Shown here: one piece after another, positions 18,095 to 26,122 of the stretch | How the letters are laid out: every line of letters starts with the position of its first letter | How positions within the stretch are numbered: position 1 is the stretch's first letter | Assembly (NCBI RefSeq): GCF_000518265.1 | Contig: NZ_KI912413.1 | Span: forward strand, 11,949-55,723 | Origin: Actinomadura oligospora ATCC 43269 | Lineage (GTDB): Bacteria; Actinomycetota; Actinomycetes; Streptosporangiales; Streptosporangiaceae | Direction: 5' to 3' | Length of the DNA stretch: 43,775 bases | Made by a program: the position numbers and the translations under genes | The notes under the pieces: model-generated | What the model saw: only the letters and a program-made list of their open reading frames with translations | Database searches by the model: none | What the model was told of the DNA's origin: nothing

Positions 18095-18133
18095 ACCCCT
18101 GGGGTACCCTCTTGTTGAGGGGGCTCCAGGGGT
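18095..18133 (+). terminator. Long hairpin between toxin and immunity gene
   Basis: ACCCCTGGGGTACCCTC (18095-18111) and GAGGGGGCTCCAGGGGT (18117-18133) form a 17-position stem with one mismatch and two G-T pairs around a TTGTT loop. It starts 27 bases after the Rhs stop and ends 22 bases before the immunity start. No T-run follows. It may end most toxin transcripts or shape expression of the immunity gene. Confidence 0.6.
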
Positions 18134-18155
18134 TGGCTACTTGTGGAGCAAGCTG

Positions 18156-18797
18156 ATGGAATATATAGATCTTACTTCTTATAGTTATGATGAATTTCCG
18201 GTCCCGATGCTGAATATTGGTTGGCTGGGAACCGAGTATGGGATACAGGGGTGTGGGCGGATAATTCTTCCGGGAGAGTTCGAGCTATTGATGAATGCAT
18301 CGAATCGTCTAGGCGGCCTAACTCTCGGCGTCCATGAATGTGAGTTCTGTCCCGAAGGGTCGACTTTCGCGGGAAATGGAGAATATCGATATTATTCGAA
18401 CAATGGGGCAACTTATGCGGCCCCCATGATGATATTCCATTACATTGAAAGCCATGATTATTGCCCACCATCCGAATTCCTCCTCGAGTTGGAAAACTTT
18501 GATCCGCTTGAGTGGGATTCTCGCGCAGATCTTCTCTGTGAGATGGTTTGCAATCAAGAGGCGGCGGTAGATCTCAGGGCTGAGGCGGTTGTCGACCTGC
18601 CCAAGTGGAAGGATCCACGAGTCGTGGAGGTCTTGAAATTTGCCGCCAATGACGAAGACTTGTCTGATGCGGCCTGGGAGGAGATTGGAATTTCCATCGG
18701 ACAGGTCATGTCGCATGGATTTTCGGCAGATATTCATCTCGAGGAATTTTCGGACCATATCCAGTTCGGCGTGTCTGAATACATGCGTCGATCTTAA
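18156..18797 (+). CDS. Candidate immunity protein, DUF7919-like
   Basis: The ATG at 18156 has GGAG 7 bases upstream; a TTG at 18141 would add five residues. The 213-residue protein follows the Rhs toxin in the same direction, the standard place for an immunity gene, and shares the lower GC of the toxin tip. Residues 1-110 resemble the DUF7919 pattern as I remember it: an opening YIDLTSYSYD, then NIGWLG, HECEFCPEGS, GNGEYRYYS, AAPMMIFHYIESHDYCPPSEF. Residues about 125-185 look like one or two HEAT-type helical repeats (LRAEAVVDLPKWKDPRVVEVL). It has no signal peptide, so it would act in the cytoplasm. Binding to the Stv-like tip is inferred from position alone. Confidence 0.75.
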   Translation: MEYIDLTSYSYDEFPVPMLNIGWLGTEYGIQGCGRIILPGEFELLMNASNRLGGLTLGVHECEFCPEGSTFAGNGEYRYYSNNGATYAAPMMIFHYIESHDYCPPSEFLLELENFDPLEWDSRADLLCEMVCNQEAAVDLRAEAVVDLPKWKDPRVVEVLKFAANDEDLSDAAWEEIGISIGQVMSHGFSADIHLEEFSDHIQFGVSEYMRRS

Positions 18798-18905
18798 GAG
18801 GTGGCATCTTGGAGACGCTGCCTTGATTCCGGGCCGTGCCTGATTAGGCATCTGCTGTGGAGGTTTGCTGCAAAAAATAATGGACTATCCTGGGTTGAGA
18901 CGAAA

Positions 18906-20162
18906 TCACTGGCGACCAGCGGCTGGACGGACGGCTCCGGCGTACTGGTTCTCGTAGTAGGAGTTGCCGCGCCAGCGGGTGATTTCGACGGTGCGGCCGG
19001 TTTGGGGTGCGTGGATCATGCGGTTGCCGTCGATGTTGAGGCCGACGTGGTGGATGGTGGCGGGGTTGCCGGGGTTGTTGGCGAAGAAGATGAGGTCGCC
19101 GGGTTGGAGTTGGGTGCGGGGGATGTGGGGGCCGTCGTGCCATTGGGTGTCGGTGGTGCGGGTGATGGGGACTCCGGCTTTGGCCCAGGCGTATTGCGCG
19201 AGGCTGGAGCAGTCGTAGCCGACGGTGTGGGCGCCTTGGGCGATGCCGGTGCCGGGGCCGCTTGGTCCGCCGCCGCCCCAGGAGTAGGGGACGCCGAGTT
19301 GGGTCATGGCGGCGCGGATGGCCAGGACGCCGCGGCCTGAACCTCCGGGGACGCTGGGCTGGCCTGAGGTGTCTTTGACCAGTTGGGTGCAGAGCTTGTC
19401 GGCGTCGGCTTGGAACTGCTTGGTGATGTCGTCGGTGCTTGGTGGGTGGGGAGCGCCGTGGAGCGTGCGGGTGATCTGGGCGAGGGCTTTGGCGCGGGGG
19501 AGCTTGCTGGCGGCGGTGGTGATGAGCCCGGCTCGGATCTCGTTCTTGGTGCTGGCGGTGAGGTGCGGGGTGGCGGTGCCGTGGGTTCGGACGATTTTGG
19601 TGGCGCGGGGTTCGTGGTGGGCGTAGGCGGTGGGGGTGGCGGATTTCTGGACGGCTTGGGCGGCCTGGGTGAGGGGGAGGCGCTGCCAGTCGTCGAGGTG
19701 GGTGAGGCGGGAGTAGAAGGCGCGGGCGGCGTGGTGGGGGTTGAGGATCTGGGTGCGGGTTCCGTAGCCGCTGGTGGGCTTCTGGTGGAACAGGCCGAAG
19801 GACGTGCCGTGGTCTCCTGTCAGGTCGCGGCCGAGGTCGGATTCCTGGAGGGCGGTCGCGATGGCGATGACGGCGGCACGGGTTGGTAGGTGCTGTTCGG
19901 TGGCGGTGTGGATGATGACGCGGGCGTTTGCGGCCTGGGCGGCGTCCAGCCTGAGGCGGTGAGTGGTGCGGGTGTCTTCGGCGATGTGGGGATCGGGGCC
20001 AGGGTCGGTGGCGTAGTCGCAGATGGTGGTGGCGGTGTCGGGCTGGTGGGTCAGGTCGTTGAGGTGGGAGCCGCCGGAGGCGGCGCCGGTGACCACGGCG
20101 ACGCCTCCGGCCAGGACGCCGCTCGCGGCGGCGAGTTTGATTCCGGCTCCGGCGAGGATCAC
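18906..20162 (-). CDS. Bifunctional cell-wall hydrolase, lysozyme-like plus NlpC/P60
   Basis: The GTG at 20162 overlaps the stop of the upstream gene (GTGA) and gives 418 residues; the open frame further upstream is Arg/Pro noise. A signal anchor lies at residues 1-30. A lysozyme-like transglycosylase region spans about 95-180 (ALQESDLGRDL, then SFGLFHQ), with a likely catalytic Glu near 106. The C-terminal NlpC/P60 (C40) domain covers about 290-410: catalytic Cys near 316 in GYDCSSLAQYAW, His near 368 in IHHVGLNIDG. This pairing is typical of the VirB1-like enzyme of Gram-positive conjugation systems, which opens peptidoglycan for the transfer channel. It is the last gene of the minus-strand transfer operon and faces the immunity gene tail to tail. 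Confidence 0.9.
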   Translation of the reverse strand: MILAGAGIKLAAASGVLAGGVAVVTGAASGGSHLNDLTHQPDTATTICDYATDPGPDPHIAEDTRTTHRLRLDAAQAANARVIIHTATEQHLPTRAAVIAIATALQESDLGRDLTGDHGTSFGLFHQKPTSGYGTRTQILNPHHAARAFYSRLTHLDDWQRLPLTQAAQAVQKSATPTAYAHHEPRATKIVRTHGTATPHLTASTKNEIRAGLITTAASKLPRAKALAQITRTLHGAPHPPSTDDITKQFQADADKLCTQLVKDTSGQPSVPGGSGRGVLAIRAAMTQLGVPYSWGGGGPSGPGTGIAQGAHTVGYDCSSLAQYAWAKAGVPITRTTDTQWHDGPHIPRTQLQPGDLIFFANNPGNPATIHHVGLNIDGNRMIHAPQTGRTVEITRWRGNSYYENQYAGAVRPAAGRQ

Positions 20163-21037
20163 GACGTGCGTTCCGGCGTGTTCGAGGTCGACTGGGGCCG
20201 GGCGCGGGTGAGGGCGGCGAGGCGGCAGCGTGTTGAGCCGATGTCGAGGGGGAGCCAGAAGCGTCCGGCGGGGGTGTCGTCGCCGGGGTGGACGAGCGGG
20301 GACGGGCAGGCGGTCGCGATGGGCAGCCGGTGGGCGGCGGGGCGGGAGGCCAGGCGGGCGCGGAGGTTGGCTTCGCGGCGGGGGCCCTGGAGCCAGAACA
20401 GGATGGGTGTGGTGATGCCGGTGGCTTCGGTGAGGGCGGCGTAGCCGTCGAGCTTGCGGGCGACCTTGTCGAGGGTTTCGGTGCCGGTGTCGTACTCGAG
20501 GAAGAAGTCGAGGTGGTCGCCCTGGTCGGTCCAGCGGCCGTAGGCGTCGGGGCGGGCGTGCTGGCCCCAGATCTTGGTGCAGCGGTGTTCGGCCCACCAG
20601 GCGTCCAGGCGGGCTCCGGTGGTGTGGCGGGCGGTGTGGGCGAGGTTGGTGAAGAAGCCGTTGACGCCGATGGTGTGGTTCAGGCGCTGGGAGTAGGCGA
20701 TGGCCAGGGCGTGGGAGCGGCGGTAGCCGAAGTCGGCGGGGTCGGTGCCGTCCTCGGCGGCGAGGATGGCGGCTCCGGCCTCCCCGAGGACGTAGTGGAA
20801 GGGGGCGCTGCCCGCGCCGACGGGCCGGTTGGGCTGGAAGCGTTCGACGACGCTCATCTCGTGCAGGCGCAGCATGCGCTTGCGGGCGGTGTCGTCGGAG
20901 TCGAAGGCGATCTGGGCGATCTGCGGGGCGGTCAGGACGCGGTGTTCCCAGACCAGGCGCAGGACGTGCCGGTCGCGGCTGGTGATGCGGGGCGCGAGCG
21001 CGGCCAGGACGGCGGGTGTGTAGCGGCGTGCGGGCAT
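20159..21037 (-). CDS. Replication-relaxation family protein
   Basis: The ATG at 21037 shares its A with the stop of the upstream gene (TGATG) and gives 292 residues. Residues 15-60 form a winged-helix HTH (RDRHVLRLVWEHRVLTAPQI). A following domain has FHYVLGEAGAAIL and LNHTIGVNGFF. A YDTGTETLDKVARKLDGY segment lies near residue 190, as in the replication-relaxation family (PF13814). Members of that family occur on actinobacterial plasmids and ICEs and are thought to take part in replication or DNA processing for transfer; the exact reaction is not established. Its place between the coupling ATPase and the cell-wall hydrolase, coupled on both sides, ties it to conjugation. Confidence 0.85.
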   Translation of the reverse strand: MPARRYTPAVLAALAPRITSRDRHVLRLVWEHRVLTAPQIAQIAFDSDDTARKRMLRLHEMSVVERFQPNRPVGAGSAPFHYVLGEAGAAILAAEDGTDPADFGYRRSHALAIAYSQRLNHTIGVNGFFTNLAHTARHTTGARLDAWWAEHRCTKIWGQHARPDAYGRWTDQGDHLDFFLEYDTGTETLDKVARKLDGYAALTEATGITTPILFWLQGPRREANLRARLASRPAAHRLPIATACPSPLVHPGDDTPAGRFWLPLDIGSTRCRLAALTRARPQSTSNTPERTS

Positions 21038-23421
21038 CAGTCTCCTTCGTTGGGTGTGAGGCGGGGATCGTCGGGGCGTGCCGCCGCGGTTTCCGGGCGG
21101 CGGCCGTGGGCGGTGCTGGCGGCGGCGCGAATGCGGTCCGCGTGTTCGCGGTCGGGTTCCGGGAGAGGGCGGGTTCGCAGGGTGAACGGGGGAGTCTCGG
21201 CGGCCTTGACGACTAGGCGGGCGGCGGCCTGGAAGGCGGCGAGGCTGGCCAGGTCGTGCGCGGACAGTGTCGGCCGGAAGTGGGTGGCGACCGTGGCGGC
21301 GTCGTCGGGGGAGAGCGCGAAGTAGATCTTGTTGCGGGCGTCGGAGGAGATCGCCTGGCGCAGGGCGCGGGGGAGCTGGTCGAGGTACTGGTGGGCCAGA
21401 GTGAGCGAGACGCGGTAGGCGCGGGCCTCGGCGAGCATGTCCGACAGGGCGTGCGGCAGGGTGAGGAAGTTGTGGCACTCGTCCACGTACACGGCGGCGT
21501 GCGCGCGGGCGTGGCCGAGGCGTGCGCGGCGGGCGGCGGCCTGCCATGCCTGGGCCAGGATCATCGAGCCGAGCAGGCGGGCGGTGTCGTCGCCGAGGAC
21601 GCCCTTGGGGAGCCGGACGAGCAGGATGCCGCCGTCCAGGATGTCGGTCATGTCGAAGGTGGATCGGGCCGATCCGAGCACGTCGCGGACGAACGGGCGC
21701 AGCAGGAACGCGCGCAGCTTGTTCATGATGGGGCTGGTGACGTGGGCTTGGGCGGCCTCCGACAGTCCCTCGTACCAGTTCCAGAAGCCGCGGAGCAGCG
21801 GGTCGGCGAGTCCTGCGGTGAGCCGCCGCCGGTAGGCGGGGTCGGTGAGCAGGGCGGGTATGTCAGCGAGGGTGCCGCCGCGCTGGGCAAGGGTGAGGCA
21901 GCAGCCGCGCAGGATGTCGTCGGTGCGGGGTCCCCAGGTGTCGGCGTAGATCTTGCGGAAGATCCCGACGAGGTTGTCGGTGGCCATCGCGATGTCCCCG
22001 CCTCGGTGGGAGGTCTGCAGGACGTTCAGGGCGGGACGGGGATGCCGGTCATCGGGGTCGATGAGCACGACCCGGTTCGCGCAGTCTTCGGGGAGCAGCC
22101 CGAGGAGATCGGTGACCAGGTCTCCCTTGGCCTCGATGACCACGGTGCCGCGCCCGGCGCTGGCGTCGGCCAGGATCATCTGGGCGAGCAACGTGGACTT
22201 TCCGGTGCCGTTCGGGCCCATGACGTGGACGTGGTGGACGGCGTCCGCGACGCGCAGCCCGACAGGCCGGGTGCTGCCTGCGTCGGAGTCCCCGAGGGGT
22301 TTGGCGTCGGGGCCGTGGCGGGCGATCGCCGAGGAAGGCGCGACGGAGTGGGCTCCGGCGCGGTTCAGCCCAGGAACGGTGTCGTCCAGCGGCAGGTGCG
22401 CAAGGGCGGCGAGCTCTGAGATCGAGACCAGCTGGCCGCGTCCCAGGTGACGTCCGTTGAGGGCTTGAGCGGGACGGCGCAGGCGGCGGCGCTCCAGCCG
22501 GTTGTGACCGGCGTAGACGGCGAAGGCGGAAGCGATCGCGTGCGCGCGTCCGACGACGGCGCTGCGGCGAGCCTCTTCGGTTTCGGCGTTGAGGGGACGG
22601 TCGGTAGGCGCGGCGGCTACGGCGTATCGGATGGCGATCGCGTAGCGGGACTGGGCGGCCTTGTCGGCGGCGGCGCGTGCCTGGGCGGCGTGCTCGAGCT
22701 GATCGGCGCGGTCGGTCATGTCCCGGCCTTTCGGCACTGACACGCGACGGTGGACCGGCCCGAGGAGCGTGAGCAGGGCGCGAGCATGACGTTCGACGGC
22801 CAGCAGGTCCAGGGAGGCCAGGCGGCGGCCGGTCGCGGGACGAGCCAGGATCTGCACGCAGGAATGCTGGCCGTAGGGCATCGCTGACGCCGCGCCGATC
22901 AAGGCGCGGAGCGGGTCGTTGTTGTGGCGGTCCTTCAGTGGAAGATGCTCGCCTCGCGCCAGCATCAGCCAGCCGCCGGACGTCCATCGCGACGGTGGCA
23001 CTGGGACGGCCTCGTCGACGGGGATAGTGGTGGTGCGGGCGGACGGCCAGGCGGCTTCGATAGCGTGCTCGGCCAGGCCGTCCGGCACGTTGGCGGGTAC
23101 CCAGAGCCGGATGCGGATGCCGCTCGCGTCGAAGGCGGCGTACTCGAACGCCAGATGCGGCTGCCCGAACACCACGCGAGCCCAGGCCGGGCGCAGCAGC
23201 CCCATCAGGTTGCTCCACAGTGCGTGCGCGCTGGCCAGGTCGGCCTGCGGAGGTGGCTGGATCTCGATGCAGCGGCTTCCAGCGGCCATCCGCCGGTGGC
23301 GCGCGCGAAGGACGGCATACCGGGCCACGTCTGCGGCGATCAGGAGCGGCGCGACGATCAGGTAGTGGCTGTACAGCCAGGACAGCAGCAGCCGGGGGAC
23401 GAACCAGGGGTCAGGGTTCAC
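21037..23421 (-). CDS. VirD4/TraD-like conjugative coupling ATPase
   Basis: The GTG at 23421 overlaps the VirB4 stop (GTGA), giving 794 residues; further upstream the frame is open but non-coding in character. A membrane anchor lies at residues 8-35 (LLLSWLYSHYLIVAPLLIAAD). A Walker A motif GPNGTGKST occurs near residue 400, VVIEAKGDL soon after, and a Walker B AVYVDECHNF near 642. A motor-core segment IYADTWGPRTDDILRG lies in between. This is the actinobacterial form of the type IV secretion coupling protein, which recruits the DNA-protein substrate and pumps it into the channel. It is encoded inside the PrgI/VirB4 operon. A HerA-like helicase role is an alternative, but the context favours conjugation. 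Confidence 0.9.
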   Translation of the reverse strand: MNPDPWFVPRLLLSWLYSHYLIVAPLLIAADVARYAVLRARHRRMAAGSRCIEIQPPPQADLASAHALWSNLMGLLRPAWARVVFGQPHLAFEYAAFDASGIRIRLWVPANVPDGLAEHAIEAAWPSARTTTIPVDEAVPVPPSRWTSGGWLMLARGEHLPLKDRHNNDPLRALIGAASAMPYGQHSCVQILARPATGRRLASLDLLAVERHARALLTLLGPVHRRVSVPKGRDMTDRADQLEHAAQARAAADKAAQSRYAIAIRYAVAAAPTDRPLNAETEEARRSAVVGRAHAIASAFAVYAGHNRLERRRLRRPAQALNGRHLGRGQLVSISELAALAHLPLDDTVPGLNRAGAHSVAPSSAIARHGPDAKPLGDSDAGSTRPVGLRVADAVHHVHVMGPNGTGKSTLLAQMILADASAGRGTVVIEAKGDLVTDLLGLLPEDCANRVVLIDPDDRHPRPALNVLQTSHRGGDIAMATDNLVGIFRKIYADTWGPRTDDILRGCCLTLAQRGGTLADIPALLTDPAYRRRLTAGLADPLLRGFWNWYEGLSEAAQAHVTSPIMNKLRAFLLRPFVRDVLGSARSTFDMTDILDGGILLVRLPKGVLGDDTARLLGSMILAQAWQAAARRARLGHARAHAAVYVDECHNFLTLPHALSDMLAEARAYRVSLTLAHQYLDQLPRALRQAISSDARNKIYFALSPDDAATVATHFRPTLSAHDLASLAAFQAAARLVVKAAETPPFTLRTRPLPEPDREHADRIRAAASTAHGRRPETAAARPDDPRLTPNEGD

Positions 23422-25169
23422 AGCAGGTCGTCCTCCTGTTCGTCCAGGTCGGCGAGCTCTGCGGGGTCGGTCGTGGCGATGCGGGTTTCGGCGTCGCTGG
23501 CGATCACCTGGAACGCCACCCGCTGGGATCCGGCGGTGAGCAGGCCGCGTCCGCGTTCGGCCGACAGCAGCAGGCCGCGTTCGCCGTCCGACAGCGCGAA
23601 CGCGTCGGCGATGACGTCGATGGCCTGCGGGGCCTGGCGGAGCAGGATCTGGGTGGCGGCGTTGGCGACCACGGCCTGGCCGAGGTCGGAGCCGAGCAGA
23701 TCGGCGGCGTCCTGGCTGATGACCGCGAGCCCCGCCCAGTGCTTCCGGGCGGCCTTGGCCATCCGGTACAGGAACTTGGCCCCTTCGGCGTCGCGCATCA
23801 GCAGCCACGCCTCGTCCACCACGATCAGCCGTGGACGCCGGTTACGCGGGTCGGACACCCGCCGCCAGATGGCGTCCAAGGTCATCAGGGTGCCGACCGC
23901 CTTGAGCTCGTCAGGCAGGGCCCGCAGCGAGAAGACGATCAGATGGGAGTCGGGACGGGTCGTGGTGTGCCCGTCGAACAGCGTCTTGTGGCTGCCGGAG
24001 GTGAACGGCGCGAGCCTGTCGGCCAGCGAGCGCGCGTGCGGGTCCGGATCAGCGGCCAGGGTCTTGGCCAGGTCGCCAAGCAGCGGCGGACGGCGTCGCC
24101 ACGTGCGTGGGTCGGCGGTGATTCCGGCGAGTCGGTAGGTCTTCAGGACGGCGCGGTCCAACGCCGCCTTGGTCGCGCCGTCCATCGCCTCGCCGAGCAG
24201 GACGGCCAGCAGCGTGTGGATGAACACCGCCCGCCGGATCAGCGCATCGGACTCCGCACGCGTGCCCACAGGCAGATCGAACGGGTTGAGCCGCACCTCC
24301 GGCGCGCCCAGCCGCAGATGTGCCCCGCCGACCGCGCGCGCCAGACGCCCGTACTCGTCCTCGGGATCGATGACCGCGACCTCGACCCCGGCGTACAGGT
24401 TCCGCAGCGCCTCGAGCTTGGCCAGGAAGCTCTTGCCCGCACCCGAGCGCGCCAGGATCACGCTGTTGTGGTTGTCCTGGGCGAACCGGTCCCACATCAC
24501 CAGCGACGCCGAGTCGGCGTTCACCCCGTACAGCACCGGATGCTCACCAAACTCGGTGTTCAGATCGGGCGAGGTGAAAGGGAAGGACGCCGCGAGCGCT
24601 GCGGTGTCGAACGCGCGCCGCAGCTTCAGCCGGTCGGTCCCGAGCGGCAGGGTGCTCGTCCAGCCCTGCAACGTGCGGAAGGTGGCGGGCTTGGCGTCCA
24701 GCAGGAGCGACGCCGCCAGCGTGCGGACGCGTCCAACCTCGGCCTCCAGCCGCTTCAACGTGGGCGCGTGCACCGTCAGGTACAACCCCACGCGAAACAA
24801 CCGACCCTGGCCACGGGCGAGCTGGGAGGCCAGTTCGTAGGCGTCCTCGGTGGCGGCCTCGGCTTCGAAGTCGACCAGGCGGCCGTGATCGGCGTCCGCC
24901 CGGCTGGTGGACTCCAACCGGGCGAGCTGACGGCGCAGCCGATCGGCGGCCACCAGCGGCGGGATCGGCTCGACGTGCACCGACACGTCCAGCCGCCCGG
25001 GATAGGTGAGCAGCGGCTGCAACCAGCCCTGGCCGACCTCGCGCGGATAGCCGACCACGGCGAAGGTGGTGCACAAGCTGCCGTCCAGGCACAGGTGACG
25101 GGGCGCGATCTCCACTGCAGGGGACGGCACCTGCGACGGCTCGGCGACGTGACGACTCAGGCGGATCAC
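23418..25169 (-). CDS. VirB4-family T4SS ATPase
   Basis: The GTG at 25169 overlaps the PrgI stop (GTGA), giving 583 residues. The N-terminal part is the VirB4/CagE-type domain (DVSVHVEPIPPLVAADRLRR). The motor has Walker A ARSGAGKSFLAK near residue 240, IDPEDEYGRL soon after and Walker B RLIVVDEAWLLM near 446. LAVISQDAADLLGS and NAATQILLRQ complete the usual motifs. VirB4 powers assembly of the type IV secretion channel on the cytoplasmic side of the membrane. It lies between PrgI and the coupling ATPase, the standard order in Gram-positive ICEs. No motif is missing, so it is likely functional. Confidence 0.93.
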   Translation of the reverse strand: MIRLSRHVAEPSQVPSPAVEIAPRHLCLDGSLCTTFAVVGYPREVGQGWLQPLLTYPGRLDVSVHVEPIPPLVAADRLRRQLARLESTSRADADHGRLVDFEAEAATEDAYELASQLARGQGRLFRVGLYLTVHAPTLKRLEAEVGRVRTLAASLLLDAKPATFRTLQGWTSTLPLGTDRLKLRRAFDTAALAASFPFTSPDLNTEFGEHPVLYGVNADSASLVMWDRFAQDNHNSVILARSGAGKSFLAKLEALRNLYAGVEVAVIDPEDEYGRLARAVGGAHLRLGAPEVRLNPFDLPVGTRAESDALIRRAVFIHTLLAVLLGEAMDGATKAALDRAVLKTYRLAGITADPRTWRRRPPLLGDLAKTLAADPDPHARSLADRLAPFTSGSHKTLFDGHTTTRPDSHLIVFSLRALPDELKAVGTLMTLDAIWRRVSDPRNRRPRLIVVDEAWLLMRDAEGAKFLYRMAKAARKHWAGLAVISQDAADLLGSDLGQAVVANAATQILLRQAPQAIDVIADAFALSDGERGLLLSAERGRGLLTAGSQRVAFQVIASDAETRIATTDPAELADLDEQEDDLL

Positions 25170-26122
25170 AGCTGGTCCTCCTTGAACAGGCGGGCGGCGG
25201 TGACGGGCTCGTTGGGCGCGGCCAGATCGGTCAGACCAGGCGGCATGCCGGGGTCGAGGCATCCGGCCAGAACGGCGGCGGCTTGTGCTGCATCCAGCAC
25301 GCGGGCGGTGACCTGCGCGGCTCCCAGCGCATGAGCGGCGTCCTCGGCGCGACGCAGGACACGCCCCGCGGCCCCGGCGACATCCCGGCCACCCGGGGCA
25401 TCGTGGGGTTCGCGCAGCACCAGCAGAACTCGGCGGCGCAGCAGATCGCGCGACGCGCCCAGGCGCTCAAGGAACGCGGCGTGCTCCAACGCCCCGCGCT
25501 CCAACGCCGGATGCGGCAACGCGGGCGCGTCAGCACGCAGCCGCACGATCGCCGGACGCAGATTGACGCGCTCGGCCACCACGACCACCTGGACGGGATG
25601 GGTGAGCGAGTTCAGCCAGCGCCCGAACGCCGCCACCAGCGCGAGCTGCTCCTCATCCGTCCGCAGAGCGAAACTGATGGTCGAGCAGTCCACGATCACC
25701 GCGACGCCGTCGCCGCCCAGGTCCAGCACCCCGTCCCGGCGGACGGACCGGACCGGCAGATTCAGCACGCCCGGCAGCGGCTCGTCCAACCGAGGCCCAA
25801 GCTCAGCCGGGCCAGGCACACCCTCGGGAGCGAACACCTGACGGCGCGGCATCCGACTCTGCCGCCAGGCCGCGACCACCAACTGATCCAGGCCGACCCC
25901 ATCACGCCGAAAAAGCGCCAGCGCAGCACCAACGGTCACCAGCGGCACGACGCACGCCAGCGCCACCGTCTGCGGGGTGACCCGGGACGCGACGCCGTAC
26001 ACCAGATAGGAGGTCACGGCGGTCACCGAAAGAATCGCCAGCTGCCGGGCCGTCAGCCCCCAGAGCAGCCGGTCCTCCCGCTCCAGATCAGCCGGGATCA
26101 GGACCCGAGTGTCGTCGTGCAT
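25166..26122 (-). CDS. PrgI family T4SS membrane protein
   Basis: The ATG at 26122 overlaps the VirB6-like stop by TGATG and gives 318 residues. The first 75 residues match PrgI (PF12666): RVLIPADLEREDRLLWGLTA followed by two membrane helices (about 26-47 and 52-72). The rest is a cytoplasmic domain with alternating strands and helices and no recognised enzyme motif (VIVDCSTISFALRT, VQVVVVAERV). PrgI proteins are small VirB3-like partners of VirB4. This one has a long C-terminal extension of about 240 residues, a form seen in actinobacterial elements. It lies directly before virB4 in the operon. Confidence 0.88.
   Translation of the reverse strand: MHDDTRVLIPADLEREDRLLWGLTARQLAILSVTAVTSYLVYGVASRVTPQTVALACVVPLVTVGAALALFRRDGVGLDQLVVAAWRQSRMPRRQVFAPEGVPGPAELGPRLDEPLPGVLNLPVRSVRRDGVLDLGGDGVAVIVDCSTISFALRTDEEQLALVAAFGRWLNSLTHPVQVVVVAERVNLRPAIVRLRADAPALPHPALERGALEHAAFLERLGASRDLLRRRVLLVLREPHDAPGGRDVAGAAGRVLRRAEDAAHALGAAQVTARVLDAAQAAAVLAGCLDPGMPPGLTDLAAPNEPVTAARLFKEDQL

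Noticed and set aside
20288..25334. Long plus-strand frames (up to 704 codons) across the transfer operon
   Set aside because: They are antisense to VirB4, the coupling ATPase and the replication-relaxation protein, which carry clear motifs on the minus strand.
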